The notes: generated by a model not told the origin, from the letters alone. A DNA stretch of 64,000 nucleotides from Methylorubrum aminovorans (GCF_022179725.1 NZ_BPRC01000014.1:55616-119615); one strand, 5' to 3'. Counted from the stretch's first letter, positions 31,683 through 40,637 are shown. Made by a program: numbers and translations.

Positions 31683-34600
31683 TCAGTAGCCGGGGTCGTC
31701 GCCGAACAGGTAGTCGGGATCGCGGCGGCGCTGGCGGGCGCGGCTGTCGCCGTCATCGTCGAAGGGCGAGCCGAACGGCACCGGGTTGACCTGTCCGTAA
31801 CGGTCGCGGCCGGGCCAGGCCTGCGGCTCCTCCCGCCGATCGCGGCGCAGGCCCCAGGGGTCGTCCGTCTCGGCGCTGCGGCGCTGCGCGAACGGGTCTT
31901 CGGTGGTCCGGCGCCCGCCCGGCAGATTGCCGAAGAGATCGCCCGCGACATCCGCCCCGTCCTCGGCATTGCCGTAATCGCCGTCCTCCGCGTCCGGGCG
32001 CATGGCGTAGAGCGTGTCGCGAGGGACCAGCGCGTATTGCGTGTCGGCGACTTGGCCCCCTTTCAGGCGGAAATGCTCGATGAAGCCGCCGCCTGCGACG
32101 CGCTGGCCGCTCCGCGGCTCGATCGGCAGGTCGGCAATCAAGGCCTTCGCCTCCGGAGAGGGCGGCGCCAGCGGGGTGCGCGGCACACCGTTGGCCCAGG
32201 CCGCCTGGAAAATGGCCCGCGCAATCGGCACCGAGACGTGGCCGCCGGTCTGGCCGCGACCGAGCGTGCGGCGCACGCCATCGGCGTTGTCGTAGCCGGC
32301 CCAGACCACCACGGTGATCTCGTTCGAGAAGCCGGCGAACCACGCGTCGTTCTCGTTCTCCGAGGTGCCGGTCTTGCCGGCGACGTATTGCGAGATGCCG
32401 GAGAGCGCCGCGGCGGTGCCGTGACGGGTCACGCCCTGGAGCATGGTCTTGAGCTGGTAGAACGCGACCCGGTCGGCCGAGCCGATCCGCACCGGCGGCT
32501 TGTCGGGATGGCTGTAGACCGGCTTGCCGTCGCGCTCGACCGATTCCAGCGCGTAGGCGCTCGGGCGCGCGCCCTCATTGGCGATGGCCGCGTAGAAGCT
32601 CGCCAGATCGATCATCCGCACCGGCTGCGCGCCGAGCACGAAGGGGTAGTAGCGCTCGCACTCGGCGTAGAGCTGGGCCTCCAGCGCGATGTCGCAGACC
32701 CGTTGCAGGCTGTCGGGCGCCTTCGGCGCAATGCCGCCCTGGAGCAGGCGGGCGGTGACGAGGTTCTTCGAGAACTCGAGACCGCGCCGGATCGTCGTCG
32801 CGCCGGAGCCGCCGCCGTCGTAGTTCTTGGGCGACCAAGAATCGCCGATCCCGCCGATGGGCGGCAGGGTCACGGCAGAATCCATTACCAGGGTGTTGGG
32901 CTGGAGGCCCGCATTCAGCGCGGCGAGATAGGTCAGCGGCTTCAGGGTCGAGCCCGGCTGGCGCACGGTCTGCGTCACCCGGTTGAGCTGGCTCAGGGGG
33001 TAGGAGAAGCCCCCGCTCATCGCCAGGATCCTGCCCGTGCGGTTCTCCAGGACGATGGCGGCGCCCTGGACGGTGGGGCGCACCCGCAGGTCGGCGCGCA
33101 GGCTGCCCTTGCCCTCGCGCAGGCGCACCCGCACGGCGTCGTAGAGCTGGAGTTTTCCCCGCGCGGGACCGGCCTCGAGACTCGCGACCCGGCCGTCGGG
33201 AAGGCCAACCCGTGTACCGTTTTTGCCAGTCTGGAGCACCACTGCGAGGGGCCAGCGCACGTCGTAGAGCGGCGGCCGAGCGGAGACGAGCGCGCGCTGC
33301 CAAGCAGGCTGGACCACGGGCTTGGCCAGCGCCTTCGCGGCCGCCTTGGCGCCCTTCGTTCCCTTCGGCGCGGGCGGGGGCTCGGTGGCGGGCTCCGGCG
33401 CCGGCGCGGCGGCCTCGATGCGCTTGACCGCCTCGGCGAGGTTCAGCTCCGGTCCCTCGTAGCGGGCGCGGCCGGTGCCGCGCTCGTAGGTGGCGAGCCC
33501 TTCCTGCAGCGCGCCCTCCAGCGCACTCTGCAGGCCGGCATTCACCGTGGCGCGCACGGTGAAGCTCGCGCTGGTGAGCGACTCGAGCCCGGCGAAGCTG
33601 CGCGCCTCGCGGGCCACCTGATCGACGAGGTAGAAGCCGGAATCCTGGCGCGCGGCGTCCGGCGGCTTGATACCGAGGTCGGAGACCATCGCCGCATTCA
33701 TCTGCGCCTCGGTGATCGTGCCCTCTTCCTTCATCCGGCTGAGGACGTAGGCGCGCCGCTCCCGCGCCCGCTCGGGATACTTGTCGGGGCTGTAGTAGTT
33801 CGGCCCCTTCGGCAGGCCGGCGAGCAGGGCGGCCTCGGGGAGCGTCAGCGCGCCCACCGACTTCCCGAACCAGCTTCGCGCCGCCATCTCGATGCCGTAG
33901 GCACCGCGGCCGAGATAGATCCCGTTGAGGTAGAGCCCGAGGATCTGCGGCTTGGTCTGGAGCTTCTCCAGCCGCGAGGCCACGATCATCTCGCGGATCT
34001 TGCGCTCGTAGGTGACGTCGTCACCGACCGAGAGGTTCTTGACCACCTGCTGCGTGATGGTCGAGCCGCCGGCCGGGCGCCCCGGCGAGGCGAGGTTGCC
34101 GACGAAGGCGCGGATCACCCCGCGCTCGTCGATGCCGTGGTGCTGGTAGAAGCGCTTGTCCTCGGCCGAGACGAAGGCCTTCTGCACGAGGTCCGGCACC
34201 GTGCCGATCGGCACGATGAGGCGCCGGCCGCGGGACTCGAAGGTCTCGGAGAAGGGCTTGCCCGCCCCATCAAGGATCACGCTGGCGCTGGGGAGCTTGA
34301 TGTCGCGCAGGGCTTCGGCCGAAGGCAGGTCCTTCACGGCGTTGTTGTAGAAGGCGATCACCGCCCCCGCCTCGAAGGGGGAGTTGGCCGGGTTCTCGCC
34401 CTTGCAGAACTGCTTGTAGCTCGTGTTCAGCTCGTTCAGATCGAGCCCGTGCAGGATCTTGGGCGCGTTGTCGCCTGCCACCGCGCTCGGATCCTCCATC
34501 GCGGTGGAGATCAGCTCGTCGAGGTTGATGTCCTCGATATCGAAGGACTTGCGCATGTGGGCGCAGCCGTCGCGCAGGATCGCCACGACCTCCGGGCCGT

Positions 34601-34700
34601 CCTTGGCGGGGTCGAACTGAGTTCGCACCGCGTCCGGCCGCGTCGTGACCTGGGACAGGGTTAGCGCGGTCGCGAACAGCTTGATCAGGATGACGTTCAT
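31683..34700 (-). CDS. bifunctional penicillin-binding protein 1A-like transglycosylase/transpeptidase
   Basis: A 1005-residue class A PBP that polymerises and crosslinks peptidoglycan. It has a short N-terminal hydrophobic anchor (about residues 1-20). An unusual segment of about 110 residues follows before the GT51 domain (EDINLDELISTAMEDP and so on). GT51 has the catalytic Glu in FVSAEDKRFYQHHG, then GGSTITQQVVKNL. Transpeptidase motifs are STLK (in RQPGSTLKPLTYL), SKN (LEFSKNLVTA) and KTG (VAGKTGTSENEN). Between GT and TP is an OB-like region plus a Pro/Lys-rich loop. The C-terminal roughly 130 residues are Arg/Asp/Gly-rich and probably disordered. The ATG at 34700 is preferred over a GTG at 34727. 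Confidence 0.9.
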   Translation of the reverse strand: MNVILIKLFATALTLSQVTTRPDAVRTQFDPAKDGPEVVAILRDGCAHMRKSFDIEDINLDELISTAMEDPSAVAGDNAPKILHGLDLNELNTSYKQFCKGENPANSPFEAGAVIAFYNNAVKDLPSAEALRDIKLPSASVILDGAGKPFSETFESRGRRLIVPIGTVPDLVQKAFVSAEDKRFYQHHGIDERGVIRAFVGNLASPGRPAGGSTITQQVVKNLSVGDDVTYERKIREMIVASRLEKLQTKPQILGLYLNGIYLGRGAYGIEMAARSWFGKSVGALTLPEAALLAGLPKGPNYYSPDKYPERARERRAYVLSRMKEEGTITEAQMNAAMVSDLGIKPPDAARQDSGFYLVDQVAREARSFAGLESLTSASFTVRATVNAGLQSALEGALQEGLATYERGTGRARYEGPELNLAEAVKRIEAAAPAPEPATEPPPAPKGTKGAKAAAKALAKPVVQPAWQRALVSARPPLYDVRWPLAVVLQTGKNGTRVGLPDGRVASLEAGPARGKLQLYDAVRVRLREGKGSLRADLRVRPTVQGAAIVLENRTGRILAMSGGFSYPLSQLNRVTQTVRQPGSTLKPLTYLAALNAGLQPNTLVMDSAVTLPPIGGIGDSWSPKNYDGGGSGATTIRRGLEFSKNLVTARLLQGGIAPKAPDSLQRVCDIALEAQLYAECERYYPFVLGAQPVRMIDLASFYAAIANEGARPSAYALESVERDGKPVYSHPDKPPVRIGSADRVAFYQLKTMLQGVTRHGTAAALSGISQYVAGKTGTSENENDAWFAGFSNEITVVVWAGYDNADGVRRTLGRGQTGGHVSVPIARAIFQAAWANGVPRTPLAPPSPEAKALIADLPIEPRSGQRVAGGGFIEHFRLKGGQVADTQYALVPRDTLYAMRPDAEDGDYGNAEDGADVAGDLFGNLPGGRRTTEDPFAQRRSAETDDPWGLRRDRREEPQAWPGRDRYGQVNPVPFGSPFDDDGDSRARQRRRDPDYLFGDDPGY

Positions 34701-34848
34701 CGAGCGTGTCAGGATTCCGGCCGGCACGCGACGGGCAGCGTGTCGGCGCCGATCAAGCGGCGCACAACGCGGCTGATTTATGGACGCGCTTGCCCGAACG
34801 CCACGGGGCGGGGATGCGCCTCGGGCGGGTGAACGAGGGCTCGGACAA

Positions 34849-34880
34849 CGAAAAGGGACGACCGCTCCGTGCGGTCGCCC
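34849..34880 (-). terminator. intrinsic terminator after flagellin gene
   Basis: A GC-rich stem, CGACCGC (34859-34865) with GCGGTCG (34871-34877) around TCCGT, is followed on the minus strand by CCCTTTTCG. It lies about 35 bp beyond the flagellin stop at 34912 and would end the leftward flagellin mRNA before the PBP1A gene. Confidence 0.65.
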
Positions 34881-34911
34881 CCGAACCCGTACGTCTTGCG
34901 GCGATCTGCGA

Positions 34912-36111
34912 TCAGCGCAGGAGCTGGAGGATGCCCTGCTGCGCCTGGTTGGCGAGCGAGAGTGCCGAGATTCCGAGCGACTGACGCGTCGAGAGTGCCT
35001 GGGAATTCGCCGCCTCCTCGTTGAGGTCGGCGTTGGTGAGGTTGGCCGCGCCGGTATCGAGGATGTTGACGATCCGCTTGGTGAAGTCCTGCCGGTTCTG
35101 CACCACGGAAAGGTTCGAGCCGAAGGTCGAACTTGCCGCGCGCAGGGTGTCGGAGCCTGCCGTCAGCTTGGTCAGCGTACCCTTGATGTCGGTGTCGAGC
35201 AGGAAGTTGCCCTGGCCGTCCGCCGTCGCACCCGAGTTGCCGGTGATCGAGGTCAGCTTGAGGCCGTCGGCCGTCAGATCCTGGCCCTGGACCTCGAGAT
35301 TGGCGGTGTCGCGTTCGTTGAAGGCGATGTGCAGCTTGTTCGAAGCGTCGCCGTTGCTAATCAGATTGATGCCGTTGAAGCTCGAATCCTTGGCGAGCTG
35401 CGTGATCTGGATCAACAGGCTGTTGTACTGCTCAGCAAGCTTGGCGCGGGTATCGACGCCCGAGATGGTCAGGTTGGCGCTGTCGCCCGCGACCGTGTTG
35501 CCGGTGCCGTACTTGTCGGCCGTGGCCGTGCCCGTACCGGCGGCAAAGCCCAGAGCCGTCTGCCCTGCCGTGCTCGCGAACTCGACCGCCGCGCTGGCGT
35601 TCAGCACGATCTTCTTGCCGGTCGTGTCCTTGGAGAACATCGTCGAGCCAGCCTGCGTGTTGAGCGCGGTGATGGCTGCGTCGATCGTCGAGTTCGTGGC
35701 GATGGTCGCCGTCTTGCTCGCGCCGTTGACGAAGAAGGTGACAGAAGTCGATGTCGTGGTGCTGGCGGCGAAGTCGCTGGCGGCGGTGCCGGTCGTCGTG
35801 ATCTGCGTCGACAGCGCCTGGTTGGCGGTGGATTTCGCCGAGTCGATCAGCTTCTGGATCGAGGTGATGCCCTGGTTGGCCGCCTGGATCGCCTGGACGC
35901 CGTTCGAGATGCCGTCGAGCAGGCCACCCAGATCGGTCGAGCGGTTCGACAGGTTCTGCGCGGTGAAGAAGTTGACGGGGCTGTCGAGGGCGGAGGAAAC
36001 CTTGAGGCCGGTGGCGAGGCGGTTCTGGGTGGTGGCCGTCAGGGATGAGGTGTCCTGCAGCGAGAGCAGGTTCTGACGGGTGACGGCCGAAAGCGTGATG
36101 CCGGAAGACAT
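34912..36111 (-). CDS. flagellin
   Basis: A 399-residue filament subunit. The conserved flagellin N-terminal D0/D1 region is clear (LSAVTRQNLLSLQDTSS...TQNRLATGLKVSSALDSPVNFFTAQNLSNR), as is the C-terminal D1/D0 region (LGISALSLANQAQQGILQLLR). The central roughly 200 residues are Ser/Thr/Ala-rich and variable, with the surface-exposed domain. Codon and base composition are less G+C-rich than the neighbours in the central part, normal for a highly expressed surface protein. It has a long leader of at least 120 bases with stem-loops, and the divergent flbT gene encodes a likely post-transcriptional regulator of it. It is exported by the flagellar type III system, so it has no signal peptide. 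Confidence 0.95.
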   Translation of the reverse strand: MSSGITLSAVTRQNLLSLQDTSSLTATTQNRLATGLKVSSALDSPVNFFTAQNLSNRSTDLGGLLDGISNGVQAIQAANQGITSIQKLIDSAKSTANQALSTQITTTGTAASDFAASTTTSTSVTFFVNGASKTATIATNSTIDAAITALNTQAGSTMFSKDTTGKKIVLNASAAVEFASTAGQTALGFAAGTGTATADKYGTGNTVAGDSANLTISGVDTRAKLAEQYNSLLIQITQLAKDSSFNGINLISNGDASNKLHIAFNERDTANLEVQGQDLTADGLKLTSITGNSGATADGQGNFLLDTDIKGTLTKLTAGSDTLRAASSTFGSNLSVVQNRQDFTKRIVNILDTGAANLTNADLNEEAANSQALSTRQSLGISALSLANQAQQGILQLLR

Positions 36112-36209
36112 GGGGGCGATCCTTGTGGGTCTTGATGCCGCCCTTTTGGCGACACTCGGGCCCTCCACCCTGCGCCTTGCCGAGATCTTAATCCGATTGC
36201 CAGCTTCAT

Positions 36210-36252
36210 GGGCTTTCGCCCGCCAAACAGGAAGCAGAGCGAAAAGCTCTGC
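36210..36252 (-). promoter_or_regulatory. flagellin 5' leader with two stem-loops (candidate FlbT target)
   Basis: In the flagellin leader, GCAGAGC and GCTCTGC pair around a five-base loop (36234-36252), and GGGC/GCCC pair around TTTC (36210-36221). Both precede the flagellin start at 36111. In Caulobacter and Brucella-type systems FlbT acts on the flagellin mRNA leader; that is family knowledge. That these stems are the target here is inference. Confidence 0.45.
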
Positions 36253-36315
36253 GATCATGGTTAAAAGAATTTCGTCGCCTTTGCTTCGGCTCGACCTATC
36301 AAGGATTTGTTCACC

Positions 36316-36732
36316 ATGGCCCTGCGCATCGAACTCAAGCCTCAGGAGCGACTGATCATCAACGGTGCGCTGATCCGCAACGGCGACCGGCGCTCGACCT
36401 TCGTGATCGAGAACCAGTGCAAGTTCCTGCGCGAGAGCGAAATCCTCACCGAGTCCGAGGCCGACACCGCCGCCAAGCGCCTCTGCGTCACGCTCCAGTT
36501 CATCTACCTCGCCGACAATCCGCCGGAGGCCGAGGATCTGTTCGTGCGCCAAGCCACCGAGATCATGAAGGCATCGCCGAGCATGGCGCCCTACATCCTC
36601 GCGATCCAGGACGAACTCTCGGCGAGCCAATACCACCGCGCGATCAAGCGCGGGCGCGAGCTGATCGCCTACGAGCGCCAGCTCCTCGACCATCTCGCGG
36701 CGAGCCAGGAGGCGGACGCGCCGCAGGCCTGA
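36316..36732 (+). CDS. flbT: flagellar biosynthesis repressor FlbT
   Basis: A 138-residue cytoplasmic regulator that links flagellin mRNA translation and decay to hook completion in alphaproteobacteria. The N-terminal MALRIELKPQERLIINGALI and the central FLRESEILTESEADTAAKRLC with LQFIYLADNPPEAEDLF are family-typical. The start at 36316 is the family start; a TTG at 36307 is in frame but unlikely. It is divergent from flagellin, with a 204-bp shared region. Its usual partner flaF is not visible in the window. Confidence 0.92.
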   Translation: MALRIELKPQERLIINGALIRNGDRRSTFVIENQCKFLRESEILTESEADTAAKRLCVTLQFIYLADNPPEAEDLFVRQATEIMKASPSMAPYILAIQDELSASQYHRAIKRGRELIAYERQLLDHLAASQEADAPQA

Positions 36733-36775
36733 GCGGGGCCCTTCGCGCGATGGCGATCTCCACGGGATGTATGGG

Positions 36776-36991
36776 TCAGACGATGCCGCTCTTGTCGTAG
36801 GGCCAGGGCTTGCCGAGATGCGCGGCGACCCTCGCCGCGTCGGAGCCGACCGCCTCGACCGCCGCCTGCACCTGCTCGGCCGACACCTCGAACCGGCGCG
36901 CCCAGTAGGCGCGGTCGCGCGGCGCGTCGAGCACCACCTGGGCGGGATCGCCGCTCACCCCGTGTCCCGCATCGGACGCTTCCTGCACCAT
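36776..36991 (-). CDS. DUF3606 small protein
   Basis: A 71-residue protein whose core (YWARRFEVSAEQVQAAVEAVGSDAARVAAHLGK, about residues 29-61) matches the DUF3606 pattern: an aromatic start, a short helix and a paired helix. The function of the family is unknown. It sits alone between flbT (convergent) and an acyltransferase gene. The start at 36991 has GGAG within the 12 bases upstream. Confidence 0.75.
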   Translation of the reverse strand: MVQEASDAGHGVSGDPAQVVLDAPRDRAYWARRFEVSAEQVQAAVEAVGSDAARVAAHLGKPWPYDKSGIV

Positions 36992-37088
36992 CCTCCGGTC
37001 TCCTTCGATCGCGCCCGCAACGGCGGGCGGCCAACAGGGACAAACCGGCGAGCAGGGCAGGAAGGTTCCGGAGGCCCGGCCTCTCAGT

Positions 37089-38243
37089 TCAGGCCTCGCG
37101 CGGCGCCACCGCCCCAGGCCGAAGGCGCGACGGGGAGGCCGGGGCGGCCGCGATGTGGAAGGCGGCCGGGCGCCGGAACAGGACGTCGAAGCGTGTGCCG
37201 CGCACCAGCCGCTCGAAGGCGAGTGGCACCGTCACCGCCGCCACGGTGACGACGAGGCTCGCGAGACCGACATTAAGGGCGAAATCGGGCAGCGCCCCGT
37301 TGAACCGGGCGATCACGGTGCGGGTGAGCGCCATCGGCAGGAAGAAGCCGAGATAGATCACGATGGAGCGCTCGCCGCAGGCGCGCAGCGCCGCGGTCAC
37401 CGGGCCGCCCGCCCGCGTCATCAGCGCGGCGAAGGCGACGATGGCGAGCGCGCCGACCGTGCCGAGCCCGAGGCTCACCACCGGCAGGCGCGCGAGCGTC
37501 GGCATGCTCTCGATCCCCGTCGGCGTGAACACGAACACGGCCTCCAGCGCCGCCCACAGGGCGAGGCCCGCGAGCGCCAGCCCCACCCGCTCGCGCACCC
37601 GGTCGGCGAAGCGGAAGATCCACTCGGCGAAGAGGTAGCCGCCGAGGAAGTAGACGTAGCGCTCGCAGAACTCGTCGAGGAGTTCGGGCAGGCCGTGCGT
37701 GGGCAGGATCTGCAGCGCGGCCGCGGCGACGAGGAGCACGACCGGCGGCACCCGGCGATGGAGCAGCTTCGTCACCACCGAGAACACGGCGAGCAGGTAG
37801 ACGAACCAAAGCGTCGAGTAGGGCACCACCAGCGCCTCGGCGAGGTGCAGGCCGAACGCGGCGAGCGTGTCCGCCGGCCCGTCTGCCCCCGCGACGATCG
37901 ATCCGGCCTTGAACAGCGACTGGATCACCACCCAGAGCGCGTAGAAATAGGCGAAGTGGACCACCCGACGGTCCGCGAACAGGCGCCAGTCGCGGTCGAT
38001 CACCCGGCCGAGGAAGAGCCCCGAGAGCAGGAAGAAGTCGGGGATCCGGAACGGCCGGGCAAATTCGACGACATCGTGCAGGAAGCCCTCGCCGCCGAGC
38101 GCCTCGCCGGTGCCGAGCGTCGAGTGCATCATCACGACGAGGATGATGCACAGGCCCTTGGCGACATCGACCCAGGCGAGCCGGGCGGCCTCCTTGGGAT
38201 GCGGGCGAAGGGGGCGAGTGGCCGCGGTGGAGGCTGCGGTCAT
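37089..38243 (-). CDS. acyltransferase family 3 membrane protein
   Basis: A 384-residue inner-membrane protein with about ten hydrophobic helices. It opens with RLAWVDVAKGLCIILVVMMHS, the conserved start of acyltransferase-3 proteins in which the histidine of the first helix is catalytic. The IPDFFLLSGLFLGR segment after it is also family-typical. Such enzymes O-acetylate or succinylate exported sugars or glucans. No polysaccharide cluster surrounds it, so the acceptor is unknown. The C-terminus has a short basic tail. Confidence 0.85.
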   Translation of the reverse strand: MTAASTAATRPLRPHPKEAARLAWVDVAKGLCIILVVMMHSTLGTGEALGGEGFLHDVVEFARPFRIPDFFLLSGLFLGRVIDRDWRLFADRRVVHFAYFYALWVVIQSLFKAGSIVAGADGPADTLAAFGLHLAEALVVPYSTLWFVYLLAVFSVVTKLLHRRVPPVVLLVAAAALQILPTHGLPELLDEFCERYVYFLGGYLFAEWIFRFADRVRERVGLALAGLALWAALEAVFVFTPTGIESMPTLARLPVVSLGLGTVGALAIVAFAALMTRAGGPVTAALRACGERSIVIYLGFFLPMALTRTVIARFNGALPDFALNVGLASLVVTVAAVTVPLAFERLVRGTRFDVLFRRPAAFHIAAAPASPSRLRPGAVAPREA

Positions 38244-38420
38244 GGCGGGCGGACCTCGTCCGGACGGGATCGAGCCCCCACCCTCGCACCCATGGGTTAA
38301 GCGCCCGCGAGCCGCGCCCGGCTATCTCGCCGTGCAGTTAATGCCTCACCAAAGCGATCGACGGATTTCTCGTAGGGATCGCGCCGGCTCTCCAGAGAGG
38401 CGCCGGTCCGGTTGCCGTGC

Positions 38421-39011
38421 CTAGAAGCACCCCCGTTTGGCGAGTACACGCCCGACCGCCCACAGCAAGGCATCGACCGCCGGACGCAGCGCCGGCTTCT
38501 CGTGTTCGCCCACCTCATCGATTGTGCGCCGGGCCTGGAGCGCGCAGGCTGCGAGGCGCTCGAGCGGCGGCTCATTCCGGTGCAGGATGAAGAAGGCGCG
38601 GTCTCCGACGGGCCGTTTCAGCTTGCTCTCGGTGGTGTTGACGACGATGCCGCGTCCGACGACGTCGCCCGTACTGTCATCGCGCTCATAGTACCCCCGC
38701 GCCAGCACCCACCGTACGCCGCTCGCTGCCGAGCACACGCGATACTCGCCGACGAACAATCCGCCATGCTCGCTCACGCGATCGATGTTGGTGAAGAACT
38801 CCTCCCGGTCGGCCGGCAGGATCGCCTCGGCATAATCCGCCAGCGGCAATCCGATCGCGGCCTGCCATGGATCGAGATTGAACAACCCGGCCGTGATCGC
38901 GTCGGCGACAGTGCGGTCGTTTCTCAAGTCTGTTTCCCAAGCTCCAACTTGGGAGGCAATTGAGGTGTCGGGCAGAGACCCCAGCCAGTATCGACCTGTA
39001 TCATATGGCAT
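38421..39011 (-). CDS. PAS-domain protein without a visible output domain
   Basis: A 196-residue cytoplasmic protein. A PAS_3-like fold covers about residues 20-125 (GLFNLDPWQAAIGLP...YRVCSAASGVRWVLARGYYERDDSTGDVVGRGIVVNTTESK). The remaining roughly 70 residues form a helical tail (RNEPPLERLAACALQARRTIDEV...ALRPAVDALLWAVGRVLAKRG). The tail loosely resembles the dimerisation helices of a kinase but lacks catalytic boxes. It could be a stand-alone sensor or an adaptor. The start at 39011 is chosen because upstream codons lose the domain; other starts within the N-terminal 30 residues are possible. Confidence 0.65.
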   Translation of the reverse strand: MPYDTGRYWLGSLPDTSIASQVGAWETDLRNDRTVADAITAGLFNLDPWQAAIGLPLADYAEAILPADREEFFTNIDRVSEHGGLFVGEYRVCSAASGVRWVLARGYYERDDSTGDVVGRGIVVNTTESKLKRPVGDRAFFILHRNEPPLERLAACALQARRTIDEVGEHEKPALRPAVDALLWAVGRVLAKRGCF

Positions 39012-39153
39012 GCCCAAACACCCTACGCACGTTAATCTAGGATGGCGCCCAAAGGGAAATCCTGCGTCAATTTGCTGATCATGTGTCCGTTGAGCGGAAG
39101 AGGGCGAAGGACATGCGCGCATTCCCTCCCCGGACTGAGGCTGGCCAGCTTCC

Positions 39154-39447
39154 ATGACGAAATCAGATCGCCTGCGTGAACTCGCAGATGTGCTTGGCGT
39201 TCCAGTCACTGCGTTCCGTGATTCGAAAGAGATTCATCACCTGCATGTAGATGCGGACGGCAAGCGCTGGCTCTTGACGCTCGACGCGCAGGGCAAACCC
39301 ATTGTGTGCAGCACTGGCGGAGATGTGGGCCATAACACTGCTGGGGAGAGCGTCTCCCTGTTCTTGCGATGCGGTGAAGAAAGCCCGCAGCGTGACGCAC
39401 TGACGGCGCTCATCGATCAGCTTCTCGCGGCGCATCTCAAGCATTGA
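39154..39447 (+). CDS. small protein of unknown function, atypical base composition
   Basis: A 97-residue frame starting MTKSDRLRELADVLGVPVTAF. The first 20 residues could form one helix-turn element like the start of a small DNA-binding protein. The middle (IHHLHVDADGKRWLLTLDAQGKPIV) is beta-rich. I recognise no family. Its base composition is noticeably lower in G+C than the flanking genes, as is the 140 bp upstream, suggesting recent acquisition. Neighbours are the PAS protein (divergent) and an HNH gene (convergent). Confidence 0.6.
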   Translation: MTKSDRLRELADVLGVPVTAFRDSKEIHHLHVDADGKRWLLTLDAQGKPIVCSTGGDVGHNTAGESVSLFLRCGEESPQRDALTALIDQLLAAHLKH

Positions 39448-39587
39448 TGCAATCCGCCCGCCCCCAGCGCAGGGCAATCGACGACAGGCGATCGACTTGG
39501 TTTTTGTTGGTCTTATTCGTCGGCGCCCGCCTTCGCGAACACAAGCTCTCGCGCCGCGATGCCGCCCGGTCGCCCTCCTGCCCCTTG

Positions 39588-39980
39588 TCACCCTTTCCGC
39601 CGCAGGCCGCCGTTGCCGCGGCGCGCGCGGGTCAGGCGCGTGGGCGCATGGAAGTCTTCGGGCTTGCCGTGCACCCATTCGAGGAAGCGGGCGATCTCGG
39701 GATCGGCGCGGAGCGCCTCGACCTCGGCCAGCCTGCGGGCGATCTCGGCCTCGCTGTAGCGGGCATGAATCGCCGAGTGGCAGATCTGATGCAGCCGTAC
39801 GGTCGCTCCGTGGGCGCCGCCCTTCAGCTTCGGCGTGAGGTGATGCAGGCTCTGCCGCGCATGCGCCGGGATCGGGCGCTCGCAGAGCGGGCAGATCGGC
39901 AGGGCCGCCGGCTTCGGCCCGTGCGTCTCCGGATCCGCTTCGCGCCAACGATGGGAGCGCCGCCCGACCACCTTCGTCAC
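39588..39980 (-). CDS. HNH endonuclease-family protein
   Basis: A 130-residue protein with a zinc-binding CPLCERPIP (about residues 30-38), then the HNH core SLHHLTPKLKGGAHGATVRLHQICHSAIHARYS (about 44-76). The two histidines LHH, the RLHQICH segment and the second cysteine complete the motif. The C-terminal third is helical with EIARRLAEVEALRAD. Small HNH proteins of this form are often annotated as nucleases of unknown target. The basic N- and C-termini fit DNA or RNA binding. It is convergent with the atypical gene at 39154-39447. Confidence 0.8.
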   Translation of the reverse strand: MTKVVGRRSHRWREADPETHGPKPAALPICPLCERPIPAHARQSLHHLTPKLKGGAHGATVRLHQICHSAIHARYSEAEIARRLAEVEALRADPEIARFLEWVHGKPEDFHAPTRLTRARRGNGGLRRKG

Positions 39981-40201
39981 TCCATTCAGCGCCCCGGTCC
40001 CGCCGGGCGCGGGAGGAAACGGCCGGAACGGCCGCGCGGCTCCCGCCCTCGCCCTGCGTCACCTCCGCCGGCGACCCTTCACCGGTCGGATGCCTATGTG
40101 AGGCAGCCGCGGCTCGGCCCACGCCTTGTTGCGGCAGGGAGCGCAGGCTACCCCTGCGCGCGAGGGGTCAGCACCGGCCAGGGGCAGCAGGAGCGAGCGG
40201 C

Positions 40202-40630
40202 ATGAAGCGGACGACCATCGATTCCAAGCTCACCGTGGCGCATCAGCCGAGCCTCGCCGAGATCGAGGCGCTCGGAGCCGAGGGCGTGCGCCTGCTCATC
40301 AACAACCGTCCCGACGGCGAGGAGCCGGGACAGCCCGGCGCGGCGGCCGAGCGCGTGGCGGCGGAGGCGGCGGGCCTGGGATATCTCGATCTGCCGGTGA
40401 CCGGCCCCACCCTCACCCGCGTGGCGGTAGAGCGCTTCCACGCGGCGGTCGAGGCGGCGCCGGGTCCGGTCGTCGCCCATTGCCGCAGCGGCACGCGCTC
40501 GCTGACACTCTGGGTAATCGGCGAAGTGCTCGCCGGACACCTCCGGCGCGACGAAGTGGCGGCCTACGGCGCTCGCCATGGCTACGACCTCTCCGGCGCC
40601 GAGCGCTGGCTCGAGGTCAACGCGGGCTGA
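40202..40630 (+). CDS. DUF442/TIGR01244-type phosphatase-like protein (stand-alone)
   Basis: A 142-residue protein with the cysteine-phosphatase-like loop VVAHCRSGTRS (Cys-X5-Arg, about residues 94-104), preceded by LINNRPDGEEPGQPG. This is the DUF442 domain often fused to a persulfide dioxygenase or a sulfurtransferase domain; here it stands alone. Roles proposed for the family include sulfide or sulfur handling. None is supported by neighbours here, so only the family call is firm. It converges with the methionine aminopeptidase gene with 7 bp between stops. Confidence 0.8.
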   Translation: MKRTTIDSKLTVAHQPSLAEIEALGAEGVRLLINNRPDGEEPGQPGAAAERVAAEAAGLGYLDLPVTGPTLTRVAVERFHAAVEAAPGPVVAHCRSGTRSLTLWVIGEVLAGHLRRDEVAAYGARHGYDLSGAERWLEVNAG

Positions 40631-40637
40631 GCTCAGC

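Noticed and set aside
31401..34664. A 1087-residue plus-strand frame opposite the PBP1A gene
   Set aside because: Antisense shadow; the minus strand carries the GT51 and transpeptidase motifs.
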